Positions 22,608 to 33,530 of a stretch of 64,000 bases of DNA are shown here, piece after piece (positions within the stretch are counted from its first letter, which is position 1; each line of letters begins with the position of its first letter). The position numbers and the translations under genes are program-made. Source of the DNA: Botryotinia globosa (lineage: Eukaryota > Ascomycota > Leotiomycetes > Helotiales > Sclerotiniaceae); NCBI GenBank assembly GCA_014898425.1, contig RCSZ01000013.1, positions 1,288,501 through 1,352,500 on the forward strand, read 5' to 3'. The notes beneath the pieces are model-generated. The model made no database searches. It saw nothing but the letters and a program-made list of their open reading frames with translations, and was not told the origin of the DNA.

Positions 22608-23155
22608 GCTGGAATACAGCTCGAGGTCGTCGCACTCAATGCGGAGATCAAATTGTGATCATGCGATTTCTGGTTGTCCAAAATAGTCGTGATGTTTTGC
22701 AAAGTTAGAAATTCGTTGTCCTCTTCACTTGTTATAGTTGCATAGCCTCTTTACGAGATTTAGGGATGGCGGATGTAATGTGAGCGCCGCTTAAGTTTGT
22801 CAACGGCAACCAATTCTTTCGAGCGTCGTGAACCGCGTACTTCAATGTATTGTTCTGTCTTCGTGTTCGTTCAATGCGGGATAAATTCAGGGTCAATTTG
22901 AGAGTCTGTCTAAAATTCGTATTAAGTCTTGGAATCTTGTCTTGGTTGCTAAATTAGGATTGACATCCACAATAATAATATAAAGATGGCTATAATAATA
23001 AGTTACAGGGAGATCTCTAGCTCGCTTCAGCCTTCTACGCAAGGCCATCAGGTCCCGCCTCGCCCGCATTCTTACTTTCCCGCAATTGATAATTGACATC
23101 ACATCACATAACAGTCGATCACAATTCCAACTAATACTTATCATAACGTCTCGAA
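22608..23155. promoter_or_regulatory. Bidirectional promoter, flippase / CRIPT homologue
   Basis: This 548-bp spacer lies between two divergent start codons, so both promoters and 5' leaders must lie in it. No specific element is distinctive enough to name. Confidence 0.5.
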
Positions 23156-23635
23156 ATGGTTTGCGCAAAGTGCCAGAAGAAATCTTTTACTACCTCTTTG
23201 GCAACTCCGGAGGTCAAGAAGAAGAATGACATGTATCTTGGTTCGCCAGCTGGATCATCATCATCTAAAGCTGGTACGAAGACCTCCGCCACCTTGGGGA
23301 ATAATGGTATAGGCAAGGTAAGATCCAATTCCATCGCGCACAATCTTACCATTGTTAATATTATAATGGCAGAGTAAACTGCTGTCGAAAGCTGCTAGAA
23401 ATCCTTATGCTACCTACTCGACAACTTGCACCGGTAAAGAATGCAGCACCAAGGTTGACCAGGGAAGAAAGTATTGTCTGAAATGCTCATACAAAGCCAA
23501 CGGTATGTACCACATCTCGTCCCGAATGGATTATGAAGGTTCTAATAGAAAACAGCTTGCGCGATGTGTGGAAAGTCGAATGCGAAAACGTCATCAGCTC
23601 CAGTTGTCGCTGGACAAAAATTCAATTTAAAGTGA
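23156..23635 (+). CDS. CRIPT homologue, small zinc-binding protein, 123 aa
   Basis: Exons 23156-23317, 23373-23502 and 23556-23635 give 124 codons including the stop. The order of cysteine motifs matches CRIPT: MVCAKC at the N-terminus, a middle TCTGKEC, then YCLKC and CAMCGK near the C-terminus, ending in QKFNLK. The length is slightly above animal CRIPT (101 aa) because of a Ser/Gly-rich spacer at residues 30-55. CRIPT was found as a PSD-95 partner in neurons. In fungi, which lack that partner, the conserved role is thought to be in splicing complexes, so a nuclear function is more likely here. The frame is restored at each intron, so the model is firm. Confidence 0.85.
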
Positions 23636-24049
23636 GGAATTGCGCAAATGAAAGCTTGGGGTAAATACTAGAATGAAATATGTGGAGATGGCGCCCGGAG
23701 TATATGCAGGGTCTCAAAGACGAGCAAAGAATAACTCGCAGATTTTCTTGGTGATTATATATTGGCAGGAAGCATTCATTACAACTTTTATTGTTCAAGC
23801 TGAGGCACTCGAGAACTTAGGATTATACTCATCGTGGGACATGCATTCCCATCCCTCTTAAAACACATACCTGATTACTACATACACACATAGATTGCGA
23901 TCCCGAATACACATTAAACGCACGATAATCGACATGTCAACGGGCAAAATTCTGATTTCACGAGATAGCACCGGCTGAATAATAAAAATAGTTATGAAAG
24001 GGAATCCTTCGTTTAGATGCAGAGAGGCGGGCGACTGGCCATAATGATA
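23636..24049. other. Intergenic
   Basis: Convergent 3' region between the CRIPT homologue and the cryptic minus-strand gene. One short frame at 23673-23861 has no features. Nothing else seen. Confidence 0.5.
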
Positions 24050-24916
24050 CTATCTACAGATGTACAAGTCTTTGTGGAGACCCCACACGTTTCTTCTATA
24101 CCAGATTCCTAGTGGCAATTCCACGGGTATTGATATAACACGATCAGCAATATGTCCCAATCTGAGGTTTGACTCCAATGTCACTTCAATCTTAACTTTC
24201 CTAGCGAATCGCGGAATGAGTATAGATTCCACATCCTCTGCTACAATTCATGTCAACTTTGTGCCTAGAGATCAGTTATGCGAGGAAGAAATACCAAGGT
24301 GACCGTTGAAAACGAGCTCCGAGCGTCGTTTGCATGTGAATGCCTCAGATTCCACGTTATAAACGACTTCCATCAGATCCGGGGATTCATTGATTCGTCG
24401 CGTGTAGTCTCGCATGGTCGTTGGCTGTAATGTATCGTGTTAGGTGTTATTATCTCAGCGGTTTGCCTACGAATCTGGTAGATGTGTTAAATATTCTGGT
24501 TGTAAGATTTTATATCTATATGCGTCTTTCTCGGATCGGAATTCACTTTGGGTGATTCGGAGGCTCAAACAATTAAGATGAGAATGGTTGACCTGAATGT
24601 GATCGCATTTCCTGATTCTCGTTTCTGCTTTAATGGTTTATTCTGGTGATTCGAAAAATGGGAACAATTAGTGCTCGAGATGAATATGGATGCTATGTGT
24701 GATTCACGGGACAAGTGCCTCCCATTTCAGCCAAAGCCAAGATATTTGACATCTACAACAACCGGCTATAAACCCTCCCTGTTTAAACCCGTCATCGCCA
24801 CGAATCTCTAACGCGGCCCTATCGATATGCTTCATAAAGAAGAGCCCATCTCCTGCGTCCCAGATCCGTAGGTCAGAAAGTCGATGTGAACCCCAGGTTT
24901 CTCGGCTTTCGGGAAT
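24050..24916 (-). pseudogene. Cryptic multi-exon gene or pseudogene of unknown function
   Basis: Four coding-like exons line up on the minus strand. Exon 24916-24757 contains RLSDLRIWDAGDGLFF. Exon 24627-24471 contains CDHIQVNHSHLNCLSL and FRSEKDAYRYK. Exon 24424-24295 contains MRDYTRRINESPDLMEVVYN. Exon 24240-24050 contains SILIPRFARKVKIEV and ends at TAG. The 24916/24627 and 24424/24240 groups each splice in frame with GT-AG borders. The middle junction (donor GTAGGC at 24470, acceptor at 24425) is out of phase by one, which suggests a frameshift, an unrecognised splice site, or a gene starting at ATG 24415 (103 aa). I find no start codon for the first exon with certainty. I do not recognise the family; no signal or membrane segment is evident. 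Confidence 0.45.
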
Positions 24917-26836
24917 CTATGAATAAGATTTATGTTTCCAGGGGGGGATTGTGAGTGAGGACAGGATGGTTGATTCATGGGTTTAGTGGGAAGGCGAGGG
25001 GGGCGGAGGCTGGGATGGTGAGGCTTTGGATAATGATGTGTTGAGCATGGTTGGGGCTGTGATGGGGTGGTTAACTTGGTGGTTGGATTGATGTGGGGAT
25101 ATGTATTTCGTGTCTGATGCTGGATATGTAGGTTGCTGGCTTTTTATATGTCGTTGTAGAAAGGGCATGAATACGAAAATGTTAATGATAAATGACTTTG
25201 GACTTTGGACGTTGAAGATGGCTCGAATTCAATTACCTTGTCGGCCCCATCTTATGCCTTTATTTTTTTATTCAAGCTTCTGATTGTCTAGCTATGTTGA
25301 ATCCCTCTCGTGAGTATTCGGATGGTTCCAAACCTAGCGAAAATCTGAGGTGTCGTACTATATGAATTTATTTGTGCTATGGGCATAGCTTTGAATGATT
25401 CAAAAACGCTCTTTGCTAGCTTTTCTTGGACATTTACCTGTAGGTTCAAGTATTTATTCGTCAAGACCAAAATTCAGTACCGCCCATAATCAGATATTAG
25501 ATTCCTTTTCAATGTGATGTCCTCAATATGTCCAACGATTATTGTACTCAAACAGCATGTAACTCAGCTTCCTCACTTCCTCCACTCTGGTGATGAAAGG
25601 GTAGAGCTTAATGAGTGCGTTGCCAAGGCTTATATGGATTGGATTTGATATCAATGAATCTCAGTCTTACTACCATATCAATTGCACTTGAATCCAGTAC
25701 ACTTGACTTGCTGAGATTAAGTTTCATAAATCTTGATCTTAAAATTTCGGTTGGCATTTGTCCAATCCAAAATAACACTCCATCTTGCCAAGCGAATAGC
25801 AGATTAAATAGAACCGACGTTGGATATCAATTGTTTTCTTTCCTGTCGATTAAAACCAAACCGAAGTTCTACATTGATTCAAGAAATCTGCTGAGAGTGG
25901 TGGAGAAAGCACATGACACTCCAATTCGCTTGGTGAAAAGGGGGGGTTTGATCGGTTATCTGTAAGATCGGCGTTTGTAACCTACTAAAGAAACTAAAAC
26001 GTTCTCAAGCTCTTCTAGCTTCGGTTTAGGCCAGAACCCAGCGCCTCCCGTGCTCACTACATGAGCTAATCCAGAGCTATACATAATTTGATGATCCGGA
26101 TTGGCTGCGAGGGATAGATAAGGAAAACTTCAGATGAGGACACGTTTTTGAAAGAAAACCATTTCGAATGGCATATCACATTTGAGATATGAGCCGGAGA
26201 ATGTTATGAGATAAAGGATAAATGGTAATATAGAACAGTAGAAACATTTGAGATCATGAGATAGTGAGTTCAGAGAAGTGGTTTCGTCTACAAAGATACC
26301 TAACATCCGTTCCTGAATTGGAAAACTTGTGAAGTCCAGGTTGTTGACGCAGACCACTTGTGGATGACATAATATAAGCCTATAATGTGGGGTAAATCGT
26401 CCTAAGAATGCAAATTTGATACTCTACCATGCTTATGTAATCTGAGCTGCTGGAGTTGCTAGATGACGTCTAGACTATAGAAACTAGTGGAAGGCGCGAG
26501 CAACTCTAGTATTCAATTGTATTCAATTCTATATCTTAAATCTCATGAATATAAATTTTTAAAGAGAGATGAGTATAGATTTAATAGTCAATTTTGACAT
26601 CAAAATAAAGTCTGATGCTCAATTGAGAAATGTTGCATTCCACGGGTGATTTTCGGTGAATTTTTGGTGAATTGATGCTGAAAACAAAATAAAGCAACGC
26701 GCCAAAAAAGTTCGATGTGTGTTCGTTTTAGCGCTTGTCCATTCATAATAGACGACCTAGTTAGTATATGTCATAATTCAGGCCAATCTCTTGTGAACAT
26801 TACATCCCTCGATTGACGACTCTATATCATCCAAAA
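24917..26836. other. Intergenic, no supported gene
   Basis: About 1.9 kb. A Pro/Ser/Gln-rich minus frame (24983-25168) could be the 5' part of the cryptic gene, but no splice joins it convincingly. A 116-codon plus frame at 25615-25965 begins with GTG and has no recognisable features. Near 26505-26535 there are short ATTCAATT repeats. The right end is the CBP3 promoter. Confidence 0.4.
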
Positions 26837-27908
26837 ATGGCTTCAAAATCTTGTACTTCATGTCTGCGAGCGCTGAGGCTTCAATCCGGACGTACTGCCA
26901 GGGTAAATAAACCCCCGATTGTTTCAAGAAGCGCAAATACCCATCACTAACCTTCCTCAGAACAGCATTGCGAAATTCAACCCCGCCACCTCGCGAACCT
27001 TCGCAACAGCTAATGATAAATATGCCAATCTCGCAGAGGTCAATCAGAATCATGGAACATCAATCCCTCCCGTCACACCACCTCGTGCTGGAGATAAGAT
27101 AAAACACTCTGCGCATACCTCACCAAGTCTTGCCAGAGAGTTCAAAAAGGTTTCAGGCAAAGCTATAACCGAAACATATACCGCATATGGAGCCACAGAA
27201 GAGCTTTATAAAACCTGCGGGGCACAGGCGGACTACTCTATACCACAAGCGTCAGATCCAGATGCAGAAATGCCAAAGACGGAAGATGGTGAAGACTTAG
27301 GTGTTGGTAAAGGCTGGTGGCATGATCGTACGTCATACTTTTCCTTCTTAGACGACACAGTCCCAAGCTAATATTTCTTTTTTCTTTCAGAACTTGCATT
27401 GAAACCTACCTTCAGCACTTGGTCACAGGTAACAATGCTTCACTTATATCTTCTTTCAGTTCGTCTTCGATGTTTCGCAGGTGCCGAGTCGCAGCCTTGG
27501 CAACAACATCTTCTCGACCACTTCTTTTATGATGCTGAGAATAAAATGATTATTAATCATAATATGCATGCTCGTGGTACTCGTAACAAATATCTCAAGG
27601 ATATGTTTGTTCAGTGGCGAGGTCTTCTGGCGGCGTATGATGAGGGTCTGGCCAAGGGTGATGCTGTATTGGCAGCAGCAGTCTGGAGAAATGTCTTCAA
27701 GGCAAACGAGGATGTTGATATCAAAGGACTTGCGACGATCGTCAGTTATATGAGACGTACCATGCAGGAATTGGAGAAACTCTCAGATCAAGACATCATG
27801 AGTGGTCAGCTGAATTTTGGCGACCCTGCTGGAGAAGCAAGTTTTGTTGGTATCAAGAGCAAGATGATGGATCTGCCACTGGATCAGGCACAGGGAAAGC
27901 CTTTGTAG
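26837..27908 (+). CDS. CBP3: Cytochrome bc1 assembly / cytochrome b translation factor CBP3, 316 aa
   Basis: Exons 26837-26902, 26961-27327 and 27391-27908 give 317 codons including the stop. The N-terminus (MASKSCTSCLRALRLQSGRTAR) is basic and hydroxylated, as in a mitochondrial presequence. The C-terminal about 190 residues match the ubiquinol-cytochrome c chaperone family: FSTWSQVTMLHLYLLSVRLR, HLLDHFFYDAE and YLKDMFVQWRGLLAAYDEG. In yeast, Cbp3 with Cbp6 binds the mitoribosome exit, promotes cytochrome b translation and receives the new protein for complex III assembly. A run resembling an intron at 27430-27452 is in fact coding, since VTMLHLYLLS is conserved in the family. Confidence 0.88.
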
Positions 27909-30374
27909 ATCCAATATGAAAAAGGAGATATAATTACGATTACGCAGTTCACTCTAGAGCAGCTCGCTCAACTGTATTTTAAGGTTATGTATTATTAATG
28001 AGATCAGCCACTGTCAAAAAATGGCATTACAACTTGCCATTACAACATGATGAACTGATTTCAAAACTCATGAGATGGATAGAGATGGAAAGAAAAATAT
28101 TGTAAATGGAAACAAATGTACTTACGGCGAAAGCCTATATAACTACTATATAGTTGCCAATAACAAGCGACCAGCTTCGTACCTTAGGGGTCGGCAAGTA
28201 CTGTTCCCATGGATGATGAGTGATATAGATATTCTCGCTCCTTCAATATAGTATCTAGTAGTAGCAGTAATTATCTGTACTCTAGATCTAATCCCACAAC
28301 GAAAGTTTCAAAACATTATTTTCCAGATTGTCATCACCCAACTGGGATATGGAACATGAGAGCAAGGAAATTTAAAGACGAGATGCACGTCGACCCGTAC
28401 AAAAAAGATACATCTTATCCTCGGAGCAAGGAAAATTGTAATCCCTTCACAGCCATTTTTTCTTTTGCATTGACCAACTTGGTAGCAAACCACAACTTTG
28501 ATGTAAATATCCCTCTCAGCGAGGTGTTGGAAAGAGGGTTGGTCACACTACAACTACTAGATATCTATCTCGCTCCTACGAATCTCAATTTCATAAGAAT
28601 TCTGAGGAGCTAAACAAGCTGGATATCAAAATAAAATCAAACCCCAAATTGAAGGCACAATGTGCTGAAATGAGTGAAAAGAAAATGCTTGCTCTTGCCA
28701 ATGTAAACACGTTGCGGGGGCTCTTTTGGATTTGCTTGTGTTTTATTGTTGGATTTTGCATATCACAACCTAGCCACAGCCCCTCAAAGGATCCTAAGTC
28801 GACGTTTCGAAAGCTCTTTAAGTGGTGTGCAAGATGGGCAGAGTTCTTGAATGCTGGGTTTGCAAAGAGAATGATCTGATGGTCAACGGGCTGGTGGTAA
28901 GCCTCTCGAGAGCATTGGGAGTGTATCCGAACCGACTTGTGAAAACTCATTCCGCCCATCTTTCTTTGCGTTAGGTAGAGAGATACGTGAGAGTACTTGG
29001 TAGATGATGGGATTTTTTTCGTACAGAATGAGAAGAGAAAATTTATCTGTTGGTGTATTATTGTGTTCTCAGCTCTTTTAGAAGTTAGTTTTATGCTCTT
29101 GTTTGTTTGAAGGAGAAGAAATGTTAGCGAGGTTCCCGATGTTTTTTGAGGGCAAGTAAGAGAAATAGAAACAGTTATTTCTAACTCCGATCTCTATGGA
29201 TCAATAGATGGAAAACTCTGAAACGATGGCAAGGGATCCCAGTTCCCTCCTCGCTACTGCCTGGGATAAGGAATTTCTCGTTACAATCATTCATTCTGTT
29301 TCGTGTACTATTTGCCATGATACAAAGACAATTCACAGGAAGTATTGTGAAGATACGAGAGATTGAGGTTTTAATAAGAAAAAGGAGCGGAACTTCAAGC
29401 GGTGCAAGATGGATTTCTACATGGACTGCATTAAACACTTCTGATCTTAGCGTCGGTACATGGAAATAAAGACTCGAATCATCATACTCCGTCGAATTAG
29501 GCTCACGCTACTCATATGCACCTCTCAACCTGATAGATTATAGATACCTAAATCACCGTTCCTGGATGTTAAAATATCGCTTTCTCCATATTTAGAAGTC
29601 TCAGCGAAGCTATTGATTGAATCTCTCATTTTAATCATTTGACTTCGGGACTAGATAATTTCTAATTACTGTTAGACAAATTGATACTCCAATCATAGTT
29701 CTAGAAAGAATTTGTTGCATATCTGAAATTTGTGGGTCTAGAATTGGCATGTTATCAAGATTCTATTGTCCTTCTAGCCACCCCCTCGTTATCTTCACTG
29801 CAATTTTTGACCATAGCAAAGGCTGATATAAGCCAGCCCCTAAGTTCTCTTGCTTGTGCTATTCTGGTAGTGCTTCGATAGATAGTTTCATCACGCAGTG
29901 TTGGTATTGTCATGTTGTTAGAAATATCAAATCGTACAAGCTAGTAAGACGCTGATTTGATGAATGAAAGGAATTATATCCTTTGCTACAAGTGCGCATG
30001 GAAAGTCGGGTTCTATCCAAACGACGTTTCCGTGGATATAGTTCACAGCGGGGAAGGAGCCGACTTGATGGTCGGGAAACTAGTGATTTAGCGTGCGCCT
30101 AGACTCTAGCGCTCATTAGTACAAGGTTGTTTGCACCATTTCAAGAACTTCATTCTTTTGTTGCAAGTTAAAATAATACGGATATTATCAACTGAACTGT
30201 TGATAAAACGTTATTTACACCCAAAAAGAAGACTTCGTAATATATTGTTGGTGGTGAAGTATAGACTCATGTATATACGAATAGCCGAGAGCATTACATA
30301 ATCACCATTTTGTAACGATTGATGGTTGAAATAGAAAGAGGCACCACAATGTCTTTTAAACGCATTTTCGCAAG
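27909..30374. other. Gene-poor stretch with one weak coding trace
   Basis: The only suggestive piece is on the plus strand at about 28500-28879. It reads YESQFHKNSEELNKLDIKIK and KAQCAEMSEKKMLAL, then a hydrophobic LFWICLCFIVGFCI segment, and ends at a stop. An ATG-started frame at 28356 lies just upstream, but no splice joins the two in phase. Minus-strand frames over the same bases look like its shadow. From 28900 to 30374 nothing coding was found. Confidence 0.35.
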
Positions 30375-30608
30375 ATGGAAGCACCTCTAGGTATTTCAAT
30401 TGCCTTCCTTCTTTCCATCTTTTCATTGACATATTCACATGTTGTTGCCTTGAATGATAATACCAACCCATACTTCGATATCAAAAGCTACCATGGTCGT
30501 ACCTTAGCGCTTCTACCCCACATGGTGTTCAATGCCCGCGTACAAGAGAAGAGAGACCTACCCATCTCAATGAAAAAGTGCTCGAGGTTGTCTACGTCTG
30601 GTGAATAA
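30375..30608 (+). CDS. Possible small secreted protein, 77 aa
   Basis: ATG 30375 begins a frame with a good signal-peptide shape: a short polar start, a hydrophobic core GISIAFLLSIFSLTYSHVVA, then a polar mature part of about 50 residues ending in basic and hydroxyl residues. There are no paired cysteines. A GTGAAT-like donor near the stop could allow further exons, and coding-like triplets appear at 30700-30780, but no chain could be fixed. It may be a first exon of a decayed gene or a real small secreted protein. Confidence 0.3.
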   Translation: MEAPLGISIAFLLSIFSLTYSHVVALNDNTNPYFDIKSYHGRTLALLPHMVFNARVQEKRDLPISMKKCSRLSTSGE

Positions 30609-30989
30609 TGACTTTACCATTTTCAGACCGTAAACACACATGAAGCATCTCTGTTCTTTTCTCTGGCACTGATACTTATCCCATGAGTGACATCCGTTTT
30701 GATGTCGATTTTCTATACCCCTATGCAGCATTCCTTGTACTTTTTGATTAACGATTTTGAAATGCCGATGACATAACGATTGGTCCTTGATTAGTAACCC
30801 AACCAATAGAAAGACCTCCCAGTGTCCTTTTCGTTCCAATTATTCTTGTACTAGCTTCATGCTGCCTCTCGAAGATCTCACTTGCGTGCACCTCCTTTGT
30901 AACTTGAATCACGTATACAGACACTACTCAACAGAATAGCCAAGATCAAGTGATTGGCTACCCTTGGCAAATACTAAAGACCAGTGTCA
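30609..30989. other. Intergenic
   Basis: No supported feature. Weak coding-like triplets near 30700-30780 are mentioned under the preceding small frame. Confidence 0.4.
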
Positions 30990-31850
30990 GGGTATTAGTA
31001 CTCGCCGTAACTAATAATAGCATGCTCATAAGCTATAAATAAAATTGAAGATCCTAGAGGGCGATCAATTTGAAAAATGGCTAGGGCATTACCTTGCCAT
31101 CGCCTTATAGAGGCCCCGCAACACCATAAACTCCAGAACCATGCCGACCCCTGGCAAAAATAAAAGCTCCAACCCCTGATAGAGCCCACAGACAATACTT
31201 AGATGACCAACGCATCCAAAAATACATCTCATGGACCAGTACAACGGTCAAATATAATACCATGATATAACATAATCATTCGAATGAGGACTAGGTACCG
31301 AATTGGGCATCTACACAGGGAAACATACCAAGGATATCATGTTCAAAACCTTCAATGAAATCAAAGTAGTGAGGATCCTTCAGCAAAGACCGTGTGTCGT
31401 GCCTTCTCGAAAATATATTACTCGGAAGCTGTCCACTGGTTTTTATCAGCCATACTTGACTTCACGATGACCGTACCTCGGTCAACCCCAAGGATCAGCA
31501 CAAATCAAAGTTCGTTGGCATAGTCGAAAGTGCTGCTCCGTTGTTTCCCGACCTAGGCGGTGCTATCAAGATCTGGCTGGCACCCCCAAAAGTTGATCAA
31601 AACTTGTTTGAAAGGCAAATATCGCACCAAACAAAGAGGAATATCTTCAAAAACATAGTCGTATATGTTACTCAATTCCGATGTCAAGATTGAATCTCGC
31701 TGGAAGTGCGAAATTGCTGAAATACTGATCTTGATATAAATGATACAGTATACCACTGGCCCACGAGGGCTGTCAAAATTAAAACAGTTTCCAGCTGCCA
31801 TTACTATATTAATCTCTGTTTCTAGCTCGGCAGCAAAACATAATATCACA
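30990..31850 (-). pseudogene. Relic of a minus-strand gene of unknown family
   Basis: Several minus-strand stretches read as coding but are separated by stops or frame changes. One contains ELSNIYDYVFEDIPLCL (about 31610-31670). Another contains SGQLPSNIFSRRHDTRSLL and PHYFDFIEGFEHDILG (about 31325-31440). A third contains a hydrophobic MYFWMRWSSKYCLWALSGVG (about 31170-31235). Some gaps could be introns (a GT after DILG at about 31329), but stops in the third piece and before the second cannot all be removed by splicing. The protein family is not recognised. Confidence 0.35.
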
Positions 31851-32725
31851 GAGCATTATCCAGGTGTAAACTACTCTCACCAACAAAGTTTGAATAAATG
31901 AAGCCGCACAACACTTTACAAGACTAACCTGTTTACCCAAAGAATCATGCCTATATTCTGCTCGATTCGATCCTTCTGTGATGCACGCAATCTCAGTGTC
32001 TTCGGCTAAGATCTCTTCGAACAGCAAGTTGAAGCAAGTCTTCGATGCACATCACATTCATGATAATTGGCTTCCTAACCAGCCACATCTATTAGTCACG
32101 TAGGTATTGTAGGTCTCAACAAATATACGATGCCTCGTATAGCAATATTTGCACCGTATCTTGTAAGAAAGACAGAAACCAACATTCTCAAATTTTGAAG
32201 ACATATACCGAATTGTCTTTACAAACACATCCGCTCCCACTTTCTTTCTATATCAAAAAAGCTGTTTATTACAACGGTTGCCAATAGCATAAAAGATCTT
32301 ACTCTCTTCCCAAGAGAACATTTGCTTGAAAATTGGTTGGCTACGCTATTATCTTTAGCTCTGTTTATCTCGCAAAATATTTATACAAAAAGGGGTCCCA
32401 CAATAATTCTTCACTTCCTCCATCTCTACCATCTTTGCTCTACAACCCTTCGTCTCAACACAGTATTTTGGAAAGAAGAGGACTTTTTCAGACGTCAAAT
32501 TGACCACGCTCTGCCTCAACTGGCTCAATATGCACGGTGTGCAATTCATTGTCGACAGGATTTAGTCTCTTATCACAATTTTCAACATATACTTCATATC
32601 ACATAATATACATCTAGTCACAACTTGTCTGAGTGATAATATCACATAAATTCCATCATATCAAACGTTTTCGATTTACCCTCTTTTTTGATCATCTTCT
32701 CGTCTATCTATCAATCATATCGAGA
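31851..32725. other. Intergenic, promoter of the next gene
   Basis: No convincing coding sequence on either strand. The last few hundred bases are pyrimidine- and AT-rich, as expected for the promoter and leader of the gene starting at 32726. Confidence 0.45.
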
Positions 32726-33530
32726 ATGTCGTTTCTTGGCTTTCTGGCACCGCCTGACAGACCCAGAACCAAGGTACCAGGGACTATGGAATTGGAGGAG
32801 TTGAATGCAAGAGCGCATCCAGAGTTCAAGAAGGCTATAGATGGGTATGCATATCTCGAATTCGGAGCCTCGCAAAATAAACTTAACTCGACTAACATCA
32901 ATTTCTAGAAATGGCACTATCAAGCTTTTTAGCACCTCCCTAGTTGAGGACTTTCACCGTGAGTAAGTATACTGAATCTGAAGCACCATAGCTCTCAATC
33001 AATTTTGCTAACATTATTTTTACAGAAGGCGAAGACTTTAAGATCTAGAACTGAGCCACCGTAAAGCCAACATTCCGAAGAATGGGTATGGATTGACAGA
33101 GGAGGAAATGAAAACATACAGAAAGAGTCCGGACAAATTTGAGAACATTCTTGCAGCTCATGCTGCTTCAGGCAATGTTCCCTACGTAATAGACCTTAAG
33201 ATATCGTTGTCAAAATACGCAAAATTGATCAAAGCTTGCAATTCCATCAAAGGCAAACTGCCAGTCGGTGACTCCCATTTGGTTTCTCTTGAATGCCTCA
33301 TGTTCCTCGAGCGTTGGATTCGTCTACAAGCACCTGTCTTCTCCAAGACAGAGCAAAACGCAACAGTTGATAGGTGGAATGAGAAGATCAAGGAACAAGA
33401 TTTTGCGTTGAGAGAGAGTCCGCAGTGGGCTCTGCTCTACAAATTGTACGAGCAATCGGTCATAGATGAGACCAACTTCTACGAGCCCCAACATGACTCA
33501 CTTGATGAACTTGATTTTGATTCTGATTAA
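32726..33530 (+). CDS. Hypothetical cytosolic protein, 218 aa, three exons
   Basis: Exons 32726-32844, 32909-32958 and 33043-33530 give 219 codons including the stop. The middle exon (50 nt) joins on both sides with consistent phase. The last acceptor could be 33042 or the TAG four bases later without changing the frame. The protein begins MSFLGFLAPPDRPRTK, is mostly helical and charged (LSHRKANIPKNGYGLTEEEM, WIRLQAPVFSKTEQNATVD, and a DRWNEKIKEQDFALRE stretch), and ends in an acidic tail (LDELDFDSD). There is no signal peptide, membrane span or known motif. I do not recognise the family and give no function. Confidence 0.65.

Noticed and set aside
25615..25965. 116-codon plus-strand frame
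   Set aside because: Starts with GTG rather than ATG, has no recognisable motif and no adjoining exons.
27430..27452. Possible short intron in CBP3 (GTAACA ... TTTCAG)
   Set aside because: The bases encode VTMLHLYLLS, which is conserved in the Cbp3 family, and the interval is too short for an intron.
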